DNA of 64,000 nucleotides from Phalacrocorax aristotelis (GCF_949628215.1 NC_134288.1:4278001-4342000), one strand, 5' to 3'; shown: positions 41,201-51,860, numbered from the stretch's first letter. The notes: generated by a model from the letters alone, not told the origin. Program-made: numbers and translations.

Positions 41201-44200
41201 GAGATGACATGGATTGCTGAGGATGCACCCCAGAGAGCCTCTCTCATTTTAAGGGCTGAGTGGGGCCACCCCCTTTCCCATGGAGAATCCCCATCAGGGA
41301 AAGGAGCTGTGCTGAGCCTGGTAGCGCTGTGGGCATAAACCAAATGCATGGTAACTTCCCTGTAATGCTTCTCACTGCTGTAGAGCTTACTCGGATTTCC
41401 CTGCAGAAGCAATCCCTCCACAGTAGTAATGGGGGATCAGCAGCATTGGGTATGGCTGTTTGGTAGCACCCACAACATAGCTTTGACTGCTCTCAGCAGC
41501 CAGCAGGTGTGTGCCTACAAATGTGTCAGTAAATGCCACCTTCCCAGTGGTGAATTGCTGTTCTTTAACCAGAATGTGTTATTTAGGGATATGCTTTCAC
41601 TACCAGAACAGCGTTGAAAGAGGCTGCATCACTGGAAGTATGACAAGTCACCCAGGATGTTACCAAAGAAATGAAGTCAGTTTGGCACAGGACACTCCAA
41701 GGTACTGAAGCCAGTGGGAGCAGCAGAGCCGAGCCCATTGTGTAGAAGCTGCCTACAGTTAAGCACTTCTGAAAGTCTTGATGTTAACAGCCAGCATCCG
41801 CAGTCACAGCGTCGGTGCATATGACCATAATGGAAGACTGATACCTGCAAAGGTATCTAAAGAGAAAAAACAGTACTGATCTGGATTATGGAGACCAAGC
41901 ACTTTGTTCTCAGCAGTTTAAGGCAAGATTATTTGCGCAAACAGAAGGGGTCCAGACCTTTACAGCAGAAATATAACGGACACGCAGATTCACCTGGCTT
42001 CATTCTCAACTCTGGGGTGGCGTATCCCAGAATGAAGCACTCCATGATGAGGGACAGCCACCAGATCGAGGTGCACGGCAGCCTGCAGGGGCCCCAAGAA
42101 CCAGCAGGTGTAGTCTTGTCCCATTTGGCCCCAGCAGCACATTTAGACCAAATGAGCATTTGACAATTCGTATGCTCTCTGGAAGGCTGCTGTTCAAACA
42201 GTGTTTCCAGTTTTCCAATAAAAACCTCCAGAATTACTTCCAAGTAGTGCTCTGCTTTTTTTCTTCTTTCCCCAACATGCTCTATAGTTGTTGGTTTTTT
42301 CCTTACAGAAAGATTTATTGGAAGAAATCTCACAGCTACAAAGCCTTAAGTCCTTTATTACATTAAAAAAAAAAAACAACCCACCCAAAAAAGAAAAACA
42401 CAAAACAAACAAAGCAACAACAAAAAAGAAACACCAAAACCCACACCTTCTCCATTTTATTCTTGCTTGTAATGTTTGTTCTAGACCCTGAGTGGGAACA
42501 ATATGCAGCTATTCTTTTGTTTAAACAAAGCTCCAGTAAGCCCTGGCAGCCTTTACTGTCTTCATTTCTCCTTTCTAGATGTGCTATTTCATACACAAGC
42601 AAAAGAAAGCAGAAAATTCATATGGTCTTCCAAATACGCAGAAGCCAACATCACCCTGCTAAGCCTGCACACCTTTAGCCACAGGGAGGCTAAAAATAGT
42701 GTGCCGAGCTCTACCTCCTGCCCCTGTGCCCTGGTCCCACCTGGCACCACCAGTACTGCAGCTGGCTGACTGGTTTGAGAAACAAAGGCAAGGACTTGGT
42801 GCTTCAGCTATGCACAGGTTACATAGGGAAGAGGCTTCATCCAAGTACCTTCACACCCCAGGGTCTAATTAGGGAGTTTTATAGTAAGTATTTTGCTTTT
42901 TGAATTCCTCCCCGGTTATACTTTCAGCTCCACAAGCTGCCCAGGCTGATGTTTACATGAGATTACTAACAGACACTTCAGCACAGAACTAAGGGCTTGC
43001 CCGTGCAACACAAGTACGCCTACAGCACGGTGAAGGCACACTGTGCTCCTGCTCTGCTTAACACTACCTACCACAGATGAAGTCCTCAGCACTGCTTCAA
43101 GTCCCCTGCCAGTGCCCTCAGTGGCCCAGCTAGTTTGTCCAGCGCACTTCGCCTGCGAGAGCCAGCATAGGTATCTACCTGCACAATAACCACAACATTA
43201 CTGACCTCAGCCTTTCCACACAATTATGAAAGAGATTTCACTTTTGAGAGAGGCACTTTATCATAAACATTTCCTGGAGCTTCTGTTCCTTTTTAGGCCA
43301 CATCAGCAATACCAAACAGAGAAAGAGGAATCAAAAGCAGGAGGGGCAGAAATACTTGTAACGTTCACAAGCAGCAAGAGGTAACATAATGAAACAGGCA
43401 ACAGGGAAAATGCAAGTGTTTCTTACCGACTCAGGATGATAATTTTGAACTACATAGTCCTAATAGCACCAAGAAGATGATACTGCAACAGTGATCATCA
43501 CCCATGTACAAGTTCTGCAGCATGAAGCAATCCCACGTACTGCCCTTTCTGCTGAAAAAGCAATCCCACATGGCTTGGGATTAGACCCTCTAAGCAGAGC
43601 AGATCTGGGCAGTCCTGGACCAGCAGTGATGCAGGAACCTTCAGAGCTGCTCGGCCACAACAGATCCAGATGAACCACTTTGGTTCCTTCCAGTCCATGC
43701 AAAACTCGAGAGCGCCACAGCCAGTAGCGCACAGGAGCTCTGAGTTTTGTCAGGACCCATCTCTTCTCAGAGACACTGAGTAATGCCTGGAAACATTATT
43801 CACTTCCCCTAATTTCTGCTTTCTGAAAGCAAAGACCATGCTCTTGTATCATTTCAAAGCTCTCAGAGCCATGCAGTCACTGACACCTTGGTATAATCTC
43901 AGCACCCTTTACAGACATTCTTAGAAGCAAGCAACTGGCCAAGGTATTTAAAATATCCAAGCTTTTCCTAGGAATCCTCTTTGGCTTTCGGAGGCTCTCA
44001 TTTCTTTTCTGACCTTTCACACAGCGTGACAAGTCTCAAGTGTTTTAGGAAAGCAGGCTTGTTCAACTGAGCGTTAAATGCAAAATGTGAAAGGGCAAGA
44101 CGACAGCAATTAACATTTTGTTACTGAAGAAAAGCATGTGTCCAGAGCGCCACATGCATGTACATGCATGTTCCTAGAAGAGTAGCTTTAGGAGTCACAA

Positions 44201-46532
44201 CCCTTAGCTCTGCTTCCTCAAGACCTCAGTGCCACAAGCTCACAGGTCAGTACCGCACACGTCACGTTCAGCACACCTCTTCCATCCCTCCGACCGACGT
44301 TCCGAGCTGACAGCTCCACACACCCCAGCGCGAGGTCACCTGTGACAGAACCACGCTAGGAGAGGTTATAGCAAAATAGTTAGGGAAAACTGTCTACTAA
44401 GGAGGAAGATACACCTTATTTTTCAGCACTGTGAACACCACAACTGACAGACACCCAACATTTTAACATCCACTACATGTTTTGCTCAGCATACAAGTAC
44501 ACCCCCAAAGGCTTCTGGAATAACTAACAATAAAAATCTTCCTCAAGACCAAACTTAAGCTGTAGGCTGCTGCTGTCACCCAAAGATTTACATGCAGGAA
44601 GAATGACACACCCACTCCCTCCATAAACCCCAGCAGAGCTGCCAGCCCTGGCCTGCCGAATGGCTTTGTTTACTGGTACACCTTTATCTGAATGAGTATG
44701 TAAAAAGAGTTTTTCATTCAGAAGCTGCAGTCATTTTACATCTGAGTGAGTTAGAGAATGTACTTAACTAGCAGGGAAGAAAACACTTCCCACAGCTTCA
44801 CCTCTATCTTATCAATATGACTATTTGCTATGCTGTAACTGCAATTCTTTTACTGAAACGGTAGGCGTATGGATAGAAACTCTAGTATAAGCCCAATTTT
44901 ACAGTCACAGCCAGAACTACACTGGTGTAAACTTGTTCCTTTCTGTATCAGGGGAGCCCCTTCTCACCTTTACACCAGCCATATGTGGGGGGACTCTTCA
45001 GCTGCACAAAAACCACTTAGAGCAGCAGAGTTGCTCATCGTTAGAGCATCTGGTATTTTTACTGCAATGACAGTAAGACTTCTCCAGCTGCTCTGCTGAA
45101 GGGATTCACCATAACCCAAGAAGTTATTGTGTCCTAACAAGCAGTATATTTAATTTTGCTTCTGTACTGCCACATACAGTCATACCCATGCAACAAAAAT
45201 GCATGCTAGTTCAAGGCAAACAGCAAAACACACAGGTGGGCAAGGCACTGTTCTCAGTTTGGGGACACAGCTGAGGTGCCAGCTGAGCTAGCTCTACAGG
45301 GGAGCATTAGTTCTGGATCTCAGACACCATTGGTGAAACCTGTTTTGCATCAATATGAAAATTTCAAGTTTCACATGGCTTTTAACACTAGTAACTACTC
45401 TGGTAAAAAAATACAAACATACTTCAGATAGGGCTAGAAGTTAACTTTTCTTCCCAAAGGCACCACAGAGAAGCCAGCCTTTGAGAGTGCCATGGCATTA
45501 TCCACATCCAAGTACAAGAAATCAACACATAAGCTCAGGTGTTAGAAGAACCTTTCTGCCACAGGAGTGGAAACTTGCCAGACCCACAAACATGAAAACA
45601 GGAGATCTGGGTTTAGTTTGGTTTTTGCTGTTGGATATCAGCTGTTCCTCATCCCATACCTCTACTCACATCTATGTACTTCACAAGGGAATTGCAGCAC
45701 CTGCCTCAATACCATCTGACAGCCCTTAGCTTTTAGCAGGTACAACCACAAAGGCGGAGCTGACACTGGTGCACTGGGCCACCTCTGTGCATCCCAGGAT
45801 GGGCAGAGAAGCTCCGTTGCACAGCTCTTCTCAAACACCCAGAAAGCGAACACCTGCTATACCTTTGTAAAGATTAAAGCCTCTCAGGTGTTACCATGTT
45901 TTAATTCACCTCAGTTGAAATCAACACTGTTTGTACACCTTCTACACCATAACAGAAACAGAAATTTACCAGTAAAAAGCAATTTTGTCCCCAAGTTTCT
46001 TCTCGTTGACATTTCTGTCCAGGAGGTTGTAGCAGATGTTGGTGGTCGCCCCTTTCATCCACTCAATGAAGATCTTCCCCTTTGTCACATCGAAGTTGTA
46101 CTTTAGAAAGGGTCCCGTGTGCTGACTCTTCCAGTAAAACTCTTTAGCAATGTCACCCCAAAATTCTGCAAAGGCAAGGGCCGGAGCTCATGACCCAGAA
46201 ACAGGTACAGAGAAGGAAGAGGACGATTTAAGAGGAGCAGCCCGCACGTGCGGGGCTCACCCCGGCCCCCCAGCCCCGCTCTCCTCCCGCCCTGCGAGCA
46301 GCTCCCGGGGGAACCGGCGGCGCCTTGCGGGAACGCCTCACCGCCGGCCTCCGCCGCGGCCCTCCCGGGGGAGCGGGCAGGGAGGGGGGTCCGGCCGGCG
46401 GCGCTCACCGTGCGGCTCCTCCACAGAGCGCTGGTAGAGGCGCTCATAGTGGGGCAGCGAGGGGACGTGCGCCGCCGGCAGCAGCTCGGGCCGCGGCCGG
46501 TACAGCCGGGCCTGCTCCTGGGGCAGCACCAT
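14165..46532 (-). CDS. ACSS2: Acetyl-CoA synthetase 2 (cytosolic/nuclear), complete, 18 coding exons
   Basis: ACSS2 activates acetate with ATP and CoA to acetyl-CoA, AMP and pyrophosphate in cytosol and nucleus, feeding lipid synthesis and histone acetylation. Eighteen exons, listed separately, splice in frame into 683 residues (human about 701; the N-terminus is shorter here). Visible family signatures: the AMP-binding P-loop [10 protein letters not shown] (298-307), the TFWQTETGG motif with the acetate-pocket W448, the hinge/adenylate motif [10 protein letters not shown] (543-552), and the C-terminal RSGKITRR with catalytic, acetylation-controlled K643. The basic stretch RRILRKI (646-652) corresponds to the nuclear-import region of the human protein. 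There is no mitochondrial presequence, which separates it from ACSS1. The start ATG at 46532 has a strong Kozak context. It converges with GSS as in human. Confidence 0.98.
14501..14575 (-). CDS. ACSS2: ACSS2 coding exon 17 (residues 618-641)
   Basis: It encodes [20 protein letters not shown] and KTRS. Its polypyrimidine tract contains a run of T. Two CR1 copies lie in flanking introns of this gene half. Confidence 0.97.
14742..15550 (-). mobile_element. CR1 LINE fragment (3' end) in ACSS2 intron 16
   Basis: The left edge has CATAGAATCATACATAGAA, the reverse complement of the CR1 terminal ATTCTATG repeat, followed by the CR1 3' UTR (GGTTGGAAAG, AAGTCCAATC). Further right comes the GC-rich 3' region with CTTCTCCAGGCTAAAC and TTCTCTGGACACGCT. 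It is oriented like ACSS2 and 5'-truncated; the right edge near 15550-15580 is diffuse. Confidence 0.85.
16115..16291 (-). CDS. ACSS2: ACSS2 coding exon 16 (residues 559-616)
   Basis: It encodes [35 protein letters not shown] and a helix ending ELKKQ. The donor GTAGGA splits codon 617. Confidence 0.97.
17080..17225 (+). mobile_element. Old, diverged CR1 3' fragment in ACSS2 intron 15
   Basis: The stretch GAGAATCTCCACCTCTGTAG, then CAGGTTGGATTAGGGACC and CCTCCGTGATTCCCTG, matches the layout of the CR1 3' UTR on the plus strand with many substitutions. It is opposite in orientation to ACSS2. Confidence 0.5.
17509..17577 (-). CDS. ACSS2: ACSS2 coding exon 15 (residues 536-557)
   Basis: It encodes [17 protein letters not shown], the hinge motif where the small C-terminal domain rotates between half-reactions. 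Confidence 0.98.
17722..17830 (-). CDS. ACSS2: ACSS2 coding exon 14 (residues 499-534)
   Basis: It encodes [17 protein letters not shown] and [15 protein letters not shown], including the aspartate that contacts the ribose in this superfamily. Confidence 0.98.
18282..18362 (-). CDS. ACSS2: ACSS2 coding exon 13 (residues 472-498)
   Basis: It encodes [14 protein letters not shown] and [11 protein letters not shown]. It is in phase 0 at both ends. Confidence 0.96.
18665..18721 (-). CDS. ACSS2: ACSS2 coding exon 12 (residues 453-471)
   Basis: A 57-base exon encoding [19 protein letters not shown]. It is in phase 0 at both ends, so skipping it would keep the frame but remove the GG of the TETGG motif. 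Confidence 0.96.
19181..19313 (-). CDS. ACSS2: ACSS2 coding exon 11 (residues 409-452)
   Basis: It encodes [18 protein letters not shown] and [12 protein letters not shown], which carries the acetate-pocket tryptophan W448. Confidence 0.98.
19863..19996 (-). CDS. ACSS2: ACSS2 coding exon 10 (residues 364-407)
   Basis: It encodes [33 protein letters not shown] and the EEPVK tail. The donor is GTAAGT. Confidence 0.98.
20841..21011 (-). CDS. ACSS2: ACSS2 coding exon 9 (residues 307-363)
   Basis: It encodes [25 protein letters not shown] and [12 protein letters not shown], very conserved active-site segments. Confidence 0.98.
21263..21400 (-). CDS. ACSS2: ACSS2 coding exon 8 (residues 261-306), P-loop
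   Basis: It encodes [16 protein letters not shown] and [13 protein letters not shown], the ATP/AMP-binding loop that defines the family. It ends in phase 0 at GTATGC. Confidence 0.98.
24761..24875 (-). CDS. ACSS2: ACSS2 coding exon 7 (residues 223-260)
   Basis: It encodes [16 protein letters not shown] and a variable loop before CQDVQ. The loop is the least conserved part of the enzyme compared with human. Confidence 0.94.
26313..26388 (-). CDS. ACSS2: ACSS2 coding exon 6 (residues 198-221)
   Basis: It encodes [19 protein letters not shown], the family's RGGK-like loop region. It runs from a TTTTGCAG acceptor to a GTAAGT donor. Confidence 0.95.
27228..27300 (-). CDS. ACSS2: ACSS2 coding exon 5 (residues 173-196)
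   Basis: It encodes [14 protein letters not shown] and a strand ending VLITA. The donor GTAAAA splits codon 197. Confidence 0.96.
27614..27717 (-). CDS. ACSS2: ACSS2 coding exon 4 (residues 139-172)
   Basis: It encodes [20 protein letters not shown] and [13 protein letters not shown], a core strand-helix of the adenylation fold. It ends in phase 0 at GTAGGA. Confidence 0.97.
28257..28348 (-). CDS. ACSS2: ACSS2 coding exon 3 (residues 108-137)
   Basis: It encodes [17 protein letters not shown] and [11 protein letters not shown] at the start of the AMP-binding domain. The splice borders are TTCCAG and GTACAC. Confidence 0.96.
28349..45969 (-). other. ACSS2: ACSS2 intron 2, 17.6 kb
   Basis: This single intron makes up over half of the gene. 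It is less GC-rich than the flanks and holds no recognisable exon, RNA gene or intact transposon; the open frames are short and unconserved. Low-complexity A-rich DNA occurs at 42361-42445, and a small CpG-denser patch near 34735-34840. Alternative first exons cannot be excluded. Confidence 0.7.
42361..42445. repeat. A-rich low-complexity tract
   Basis: An almost pure A/C stretch with runs of A broken by CAAC and CCC. No target-site duplication or SINE body could be recognised beside it. Confidence 0.7.
45970..46165 (-). CDS. ACSS2: ACSS2 coding exon 2 (residues 43-106)
   Basis: It encodes the ACAS_N domain: [29 protein letters not shown] and [13 protein letters not shown]. The donor is GTAAAT. 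The next exon is 17.6 kb away. Confidence 0.97.
46409..46532 (-). CDS. ACSS2: ACSS2 coding exon 1 (residues 1-41)
   Basis: It holds the start codon (CGCCATGG context) and the [19 protein letters not shown] segment typical of the ACSS2 N-terminal domain. The donor GTGAGC splits codon 42. Confidence 0.95.
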
Positions 46533-46684
46533 GGCGGGGCGCCGGCGGCTCTGGGCGGGCGCGCGGCCGCCGAGCCCGCTTCAAAGCGGGGCGGAGATGG
46601 CGGCGGCGGCGGCGTCCCGCCCCCCCGGAGGGCGGGGAGGGCAGCGCCACCCTGGAGGGCCAGAGTTCGCCCGCCCGCCCGCCC

Positions 46685-46685
<1 letters not shown>

Positions 46686-46722
<37 letters not shown>
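46686..46722. repeat. CGG trinucleotide repeat at ACSS2 promoter
   Basis: About twelve uninterrupted CGG units (CCG in the ACSS2 sense), 155-190 bases upstream of the ACSS2 start codon and so in the promoter or 5' UTR. Confidence 0.95.
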
Positions 46723-46802
46723 CCGCAGCACCCGCCGTGGCCGACCCCGCGGCCGGAGCAGGCCCGGGCAGGCAGGGGCTTGCCAGCAGCCGGCTGCGGG
46801 CG

Positions 46803-47180
46803 GTGTGTCCCTGTCAGCCATGTCACCCTGTCAGCCGTAACGCCCCCGTCATCCATGTTTCCCCCCACCCACCATGTATCAGCCGTGTCCCCACGGTCAG
46901 TGGTGTCCCCCTATCAGCCAGAGCCTCTCTGTCACTAGTGTCCCCTCTGTCCGCTGTGTCACACCCACCACCCCCATTAGTGGTGCCCTCTCCGGTCAGC
47001 CATGCCACTTCCATTAGTGGTGTCTTCCCCCTGTCAGACCTGTCCCCTCCATCACTGGTGACTACCTGTCAGCCCATGTCCCCCATCATCAGCCATGTTC
47101 CCTCATTAACACTGCTGCCCCATCAGCCATGTCTTCCTCCTCAGCGGTGTCCCCCATGAGCCATGTCCCCTCATGGCCAG
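46803..47180. repeat. Degenerate 17-18 bp minisatellite upstream of ACSS2
   Basis: Imperfect copies of a TCAGCCATGTCCCCC-like unit recur with spacing near 17-18 bases (for example at 46814, 46831, 46879, 46897 and 46914). It starts directly beside the ACSS2 CpG island. A long plus-strand open frame through it is a by-product. Confidence 0.75.
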
Positions 47181-50100
47181 TCCCCACCTCTTGGCCAGGC
47201 ATGGCGGGACAGCCTGGGGCACCATCAATGACATCCTCCTTCACCAGCCCCAAAACAGGCCCAGAGGCTGTGGCCATGCTTGATGCCTGGTGCCCTGCAG
47301 AAAACAACCTTAATTTTGGTTCAAGACATTCCACTTCCCCGCCACTGACTGGCTGGGTGACTACAGTGAGCCACGTCAGTTCACCAAGCACCCTCCCCTG
47401 CAAAACATTTTACAGACCTTGTGTAGTTACTGAGAAATTAAACCATTTTTTTCACCAAGAAAGCAGTCAAATGCTGGAACAGGGGACCAGAGTAGCAGCA
47501 GGGTCTCAGCCTTTGGAGATAGTGAAAACTCAGCCAGACAATCCTCTGAACAACCAGCCCTTTCATAGCAGGAGGCTGGACCTAGGGTCTCCCAAGGGAC
47601 CAACGTGATTCTGTGAGTCTCTGGTCTCAGAGGCGGGAGCTGCCTATGGTAGTACCTCCTGCAGCGTACCCATTCTCAGCTCAATCCTTAACGTTTCCTG
47701 CACTGAGCTAGGCTGCCCCAATGGCACTGCCTAGATAGGCTGCTGAAACCTTGAATGTCTCTTCTGCCCAGGGGAATATCACCCCTTTGAGTGAAACTCT
47801 GGTGTGCCCAGGGAGCCATTTGCTCTGAAGCCTTAGGCGATTTTGGTAGTGGTTTGGGCTGGAGCCAAGGAGCACTCAAAAGATAAAGGTCCATAACCTT
47901 GAACTTGGCACAGTATTCCTCAGGCTGGAGGGCAATGGCATGGTGTCAGCAAGCAGGTACAGCCTGTTCCAGCACCCTTGGTGTTTTCCGTGGTTTAACG
48001 CACTCCCGGGGAGCATTGCTTTGCTCTACACTGCAAGAGCTGCAAACCTGTGGCGTGGTGAGCATCATCTGCCACACCATGCAATGTTTTCATCAGCAAA
48101 GAGACCAAAAACTGTTCTACAGAAAAGAGTGGCTAGTGCTGGTATGTATTTTCTGTTAACGATGCTCCCTAGTTTTGAAGGGCGCATCTACGCTGTAGCT
48201 CCCACCTCTGGTGTTAGTCTGCTGGCTGTCCACACTGCTTGAGGGCAAAGTCTCTGACTCCTTTTGGGAGGACATAGCTGGTTTCCCTCAAGATGAAACC
48301 CAGGAGTAGTTCAGATGATACCTGCCTTCATGGGTTGTACTCTGCAGGCAGCATCACTCCAGGGATGCTCTCTACACCTCACCAACATGACCTCAGCAGG
48401 CTTTACACCCCAAATAAGTCAGCCGCCCTCACACCGCACTGTAGCACATGTAACAAAGCTTCCTTAACCATATGCTATGAAATCACTGTCCTGGGAAGCT
48501 GCAGTGTGGCCTCATATTGCTTATTTGCTATTAACCAAAAAAGTCACAGGAAGGAATAGTTATAACTTAGGGTGCAAGGACTCAATCTCTACTTAGTAAA
48601 CCACACGGATATAAGTAAAGTCTCCAATACAAGTCCACATCCATCCAGATGCCCAGTTTTAGCACATTCCGTGTTGGAGTTTCAGCCTGGGATGAGCAGG
48701 CTTACTCTGTGGATACAGTCAAACCCTGCAAGGTACTTCCCTCCTCCCATTTTCCTATTACAAAGGGATGTTTCCGAAGAAAAAGTCAATTTGGCCCTGC
48801 AGCCTGGGGTCCTGGGCATGGGTGGTTTTGAAGCTCCCCCAGAGCTACAGGAGTTGCCCTCCTCCAGTGCTCCCCTTGAAGTCATGGTCCAGGCACAGCC
48901 CCATGATTTGTGGGGTACACATGGCACATTGCTTAACAACCCCAACTGGAAAGGGGGACAAACCCAACACTTCTAAAGTCCTTCAGAAGCCACCTCACAC
49001 TGAACATTTTCTATTACGAGTTGCCAGCCCTTAGTTTTAGCAGCCTCCATCTCAAAGGATTTTGCATTTATAGGCAGGACTTGGCAGCTCCCTAACAAAT
49101 CTTCTGTCTCCCCACATGCCGGGGAGGTACTTGTAGTTCTCCTCACTGCTGGGAAAGTGCTTTGTTGCTCTCCCTGCCATGTGATGGGTGCCCCAGGGCC
49201 AAGAAAGAGGTGTTGTCTGTTCTGGGAGGCTCCCTCTGGTTTTCTTCTCATTGGCCTTCTGCTCTAGTGATTTGCCCAGCTGAAATTCTCCACCAGACTC
49301 AGTGACAGCATGATTTCTTTCCAGCAACTGTTGCCTGCTGTGGGCAGAATGTACTGAGCCACAAGACCAGAGCAGCACCATATCCCAACAGCCCCTCAGC
49401 TGTCCTCTGTTCAGCACTACCCACTATGGGCTGCTGTGGCCAGGGGATTTTGTTGTTGTGCTTCAGCTGTCCACAGCTGTGGTCCGGGAAGCTGCCTGAT
49501 GGGAAGCAATTACATCATCTCTCACAATGCACCTGCAGATGGGAAAACTCAGAACAGCCTCCTGGATGCATTTTCCCATGCTCTCTCCTCTTGCACAGGT
49601 CTGATAACCCTGAAAGCACCTGTGTACAGAGCTGCAAACCACATAGTTGGTACCATCGATCAGACCCCCCTATTGCACAAACACAGCCCTTCTCAAACTT
49701 TCTTTTCAGTGGTCCACAGCTGAAATATATTCAGGCCTCAATTCAGTTATTTCATAGGCTCCAAGGAAAGGGCTCTTGTTGTGTGACCATGCCGTGCTAC
49801 TCCAGCTCCCTTCACCCCAGAGCAGCTTACATCCAGCTGGGTTCCTGCCTCAGGAGCTGGTGTGTGGTGGGACTGGATGCTGCAGGGTTTGTTCCATGCT
49901 TGGCTCCCAGCTCTCCTCCTGATTTATTAGGTAGCCCTGGAAAATCAGCTGTGTTTTGGGCCCTTCATCTCCTCTTCCTGTAAAGGAATAAAAGTACATA
50001 AAGGGGACATATTAATGTATATTGCAGTATCTTATAGAAACTCAGAGGGTCAAAAAAATGATACTGGCCAGGACATGTGGTGCCTTGCTCACACACACAG

Positions 50101-50880
50101 GTCACTGGGCTGTGCACAGGGAGAGGATACCCAATTTGCCAGGGATGAGGGTCTGCTGCGCATGGGCTCTTTGTAGAAGATAATGGGTGAGCTCTTGGTG
50201 CTCTCAGGGTCAGCTGCTTTTGCGATGAGCTCTGAGCAAAACCCATGGAAGGGACTCTTCTGCAACTGAACGGCTTTTCTTTGTCAAAATTTGGGTGTGC
50301 AGGATGCAGCATGGCAGGAAGGAAGCAGCCCACAGTAGTGGAGGAAGCAACCCAGAAAGGCACAGAGGGGTGTGAGCCACACCAAGGTTGGTGTCATGGC
50401 TGAGTCCCATGTGCTTGCTTGGAGGAGGAGGACAACAAGCCACCTCCTCTCCTACTGACTGTCCACTTACCCCAGAGCATCCCCTGGACAGGGCAGCCTG
50501 GACATGGGCTTGGCGAGGCTGTAACAGGTCTGGCCAGGCAGGTTCAATAGCTTGGTGATATGGTTGTCAGTGATGGTAATCACAGAAGACATCCTCTTAA
50601 CATGGACCTAACCCCTGGTGAACATTTCACAGCACAAACAAGCTTATGCCTTGCACAGACACGCCAGAGGTAGTAGGAGGCTTTATCAGGATATCTTAAA
50701 GTGGGAAGGGAAAATTTTCTTCTATTATGAACAACTGCAAGGGCAGGGAATCACGGGGCAGAATGAAGGAGCAAAGGACCTGGAAGGAATCCCAAGTGAC
50801 AGCAGCAAACCATCCTGGAACCTCCGGAGCAGGCGAGAGAGAAGAAGCAGGGTGGGCATCTGACAGCAAGGGTCATCTTA
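47181..50880. other. Intergenic, no recognisable gene
   Basis: Both strands were read for conserved exons. Open frames up to 185 residues occur (49426-49983) but show no known domain and no codon-like conservation that I recognise. No repeat family is evident. Confidence 0.55.
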
Positions 50881-51860
50881 TCACAGAATCACAGAATGGT
50901 AGGGGTTGGAAGGGACCTCTAGAGATCATCTTGTCCAACCCCCATGCTTGAGCAGGCACACCTAGAGCAAGGGGCACAGGAACACATCCAGGAGGGTTTT
51001 AAATGTCTCCAGGAAAGGGACTCCACAACCTCTCTGGGCAGCCTGTGCCACTGCTCTGGCACCCTCACAGTAAAGAAGTTTCTTCTCATATTGAGGTGGA
51101 ACTTCCTGTGTTCCAACCTGTGCCCCATTGACCCTTGTCCTGTCATTGGGCACTATTGAAAAGAGCCTGGTCCCATCATCCTGACACCCACCCTTTAGAT
51201 ATTTATAGGTATTGAGGTAATCCCACCTCAGTCTTCTCTTCTCCAGGCTGAACAAACCCAGGTCTCTCAGCCTTTCCTCATAAGGGAGGTGCTCCAGTCC
51301 CCTGATCATCTTGGTAGCTCTCTGCTGGACTTGCTCAAGCAGTTCCACATCCTTCTTAAACTGGGCAGCCCAGAACTGGACACAGTACCGCAGATGTGGT
51401 CTCACTAGAGCAGAGTAGAGGGGGAGGAGAACCTCTCTCCATCTGCTGGCCACACTCCTTTTAATGCATCCCAGGATACCATTGTCCTTCTCGGCCACAA
51501 GGGCATGGTGCTGGCTCAGGGTCACCTTGTTGCCCACCAGCACTCCCAGGTCCTTCTCAACAGAGCTGCTTTCCAGCAGTTCAGCCCCAGCCTGTGCTGG
51601 TGCAGGGGGTTGTTCCTCCCCAGGGGCAGGACCTTGCACTTGCTCTTGTTGGATTCCATGAGGTTCCCCTGGGCCCAGCTCTCCAGCCTGCCCAGGTCTC
51701 CCTGGATGACAGCACAGCTTCTGGTGTATCAGCCACTCCTTCCAGCTTGGTATCACCAGCGAACTTGCTGAGGTTACGCTCTGTCCCTGCATCCAGGTCA
51801 CTGATGAATATGTTGAGCAGGACTGGACCCAGCACAGACCCCTGGGCCTGACCAGCGCTG
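50881..51860 (-). mobile_element. CR1 LINE copy with reverse-transcriptase remnant
   Basis: The left edge carries the CR1 3' end (TCACAGAATCACAGAATGG, GGTTGGAAGGGACCTCTAGA). Reading leftward on the minus strand, the CR1 ORF2 C-terminus appears in at least three frames: [15 protein letters not shown] and KFAGDTK (51835-51740), [13 protein letters not shown] through [20 protein letters not shown] (about 51500-51240), and [11 protein letters not shown] (about 51050). It is therefore frameshifted, 5'-truncated and dead. The catalytic-box position reads FAGD instead of the FADD usual in CR1, a further disabling change. Confidence 0.92.

Larger units (their letters stand above)
46195..46830 (-). 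promoter_or_regulatory. ACSS2: CpG-island promoter and 5' UTR of ACSS2
   Basis: Dense CpG sequence surrounds exon 1 and extends about 300 bases upstream of the start codon at 46532. It includes GC boxes and a CGG/CCG repeat. No TATA box is clear. Human ACSS2 is controlled by SREBP; I did not find an exact sterol-response element here. Confidence 0.75.

Noticed and set aside
46248-47159. 303-codon plus-strand frame at the ACSS2 promoter
   Set aside because: It runs from the CpG island through the CGG repeat into the 17-18 bp minisatellite; composition explains it.
49426-49983. 185-codon plus-strand frame in the spacer
   Set aside because: No known domain, no repeated or conserved motif, and a second overlapping frame of similar look; not enough for a gene call.
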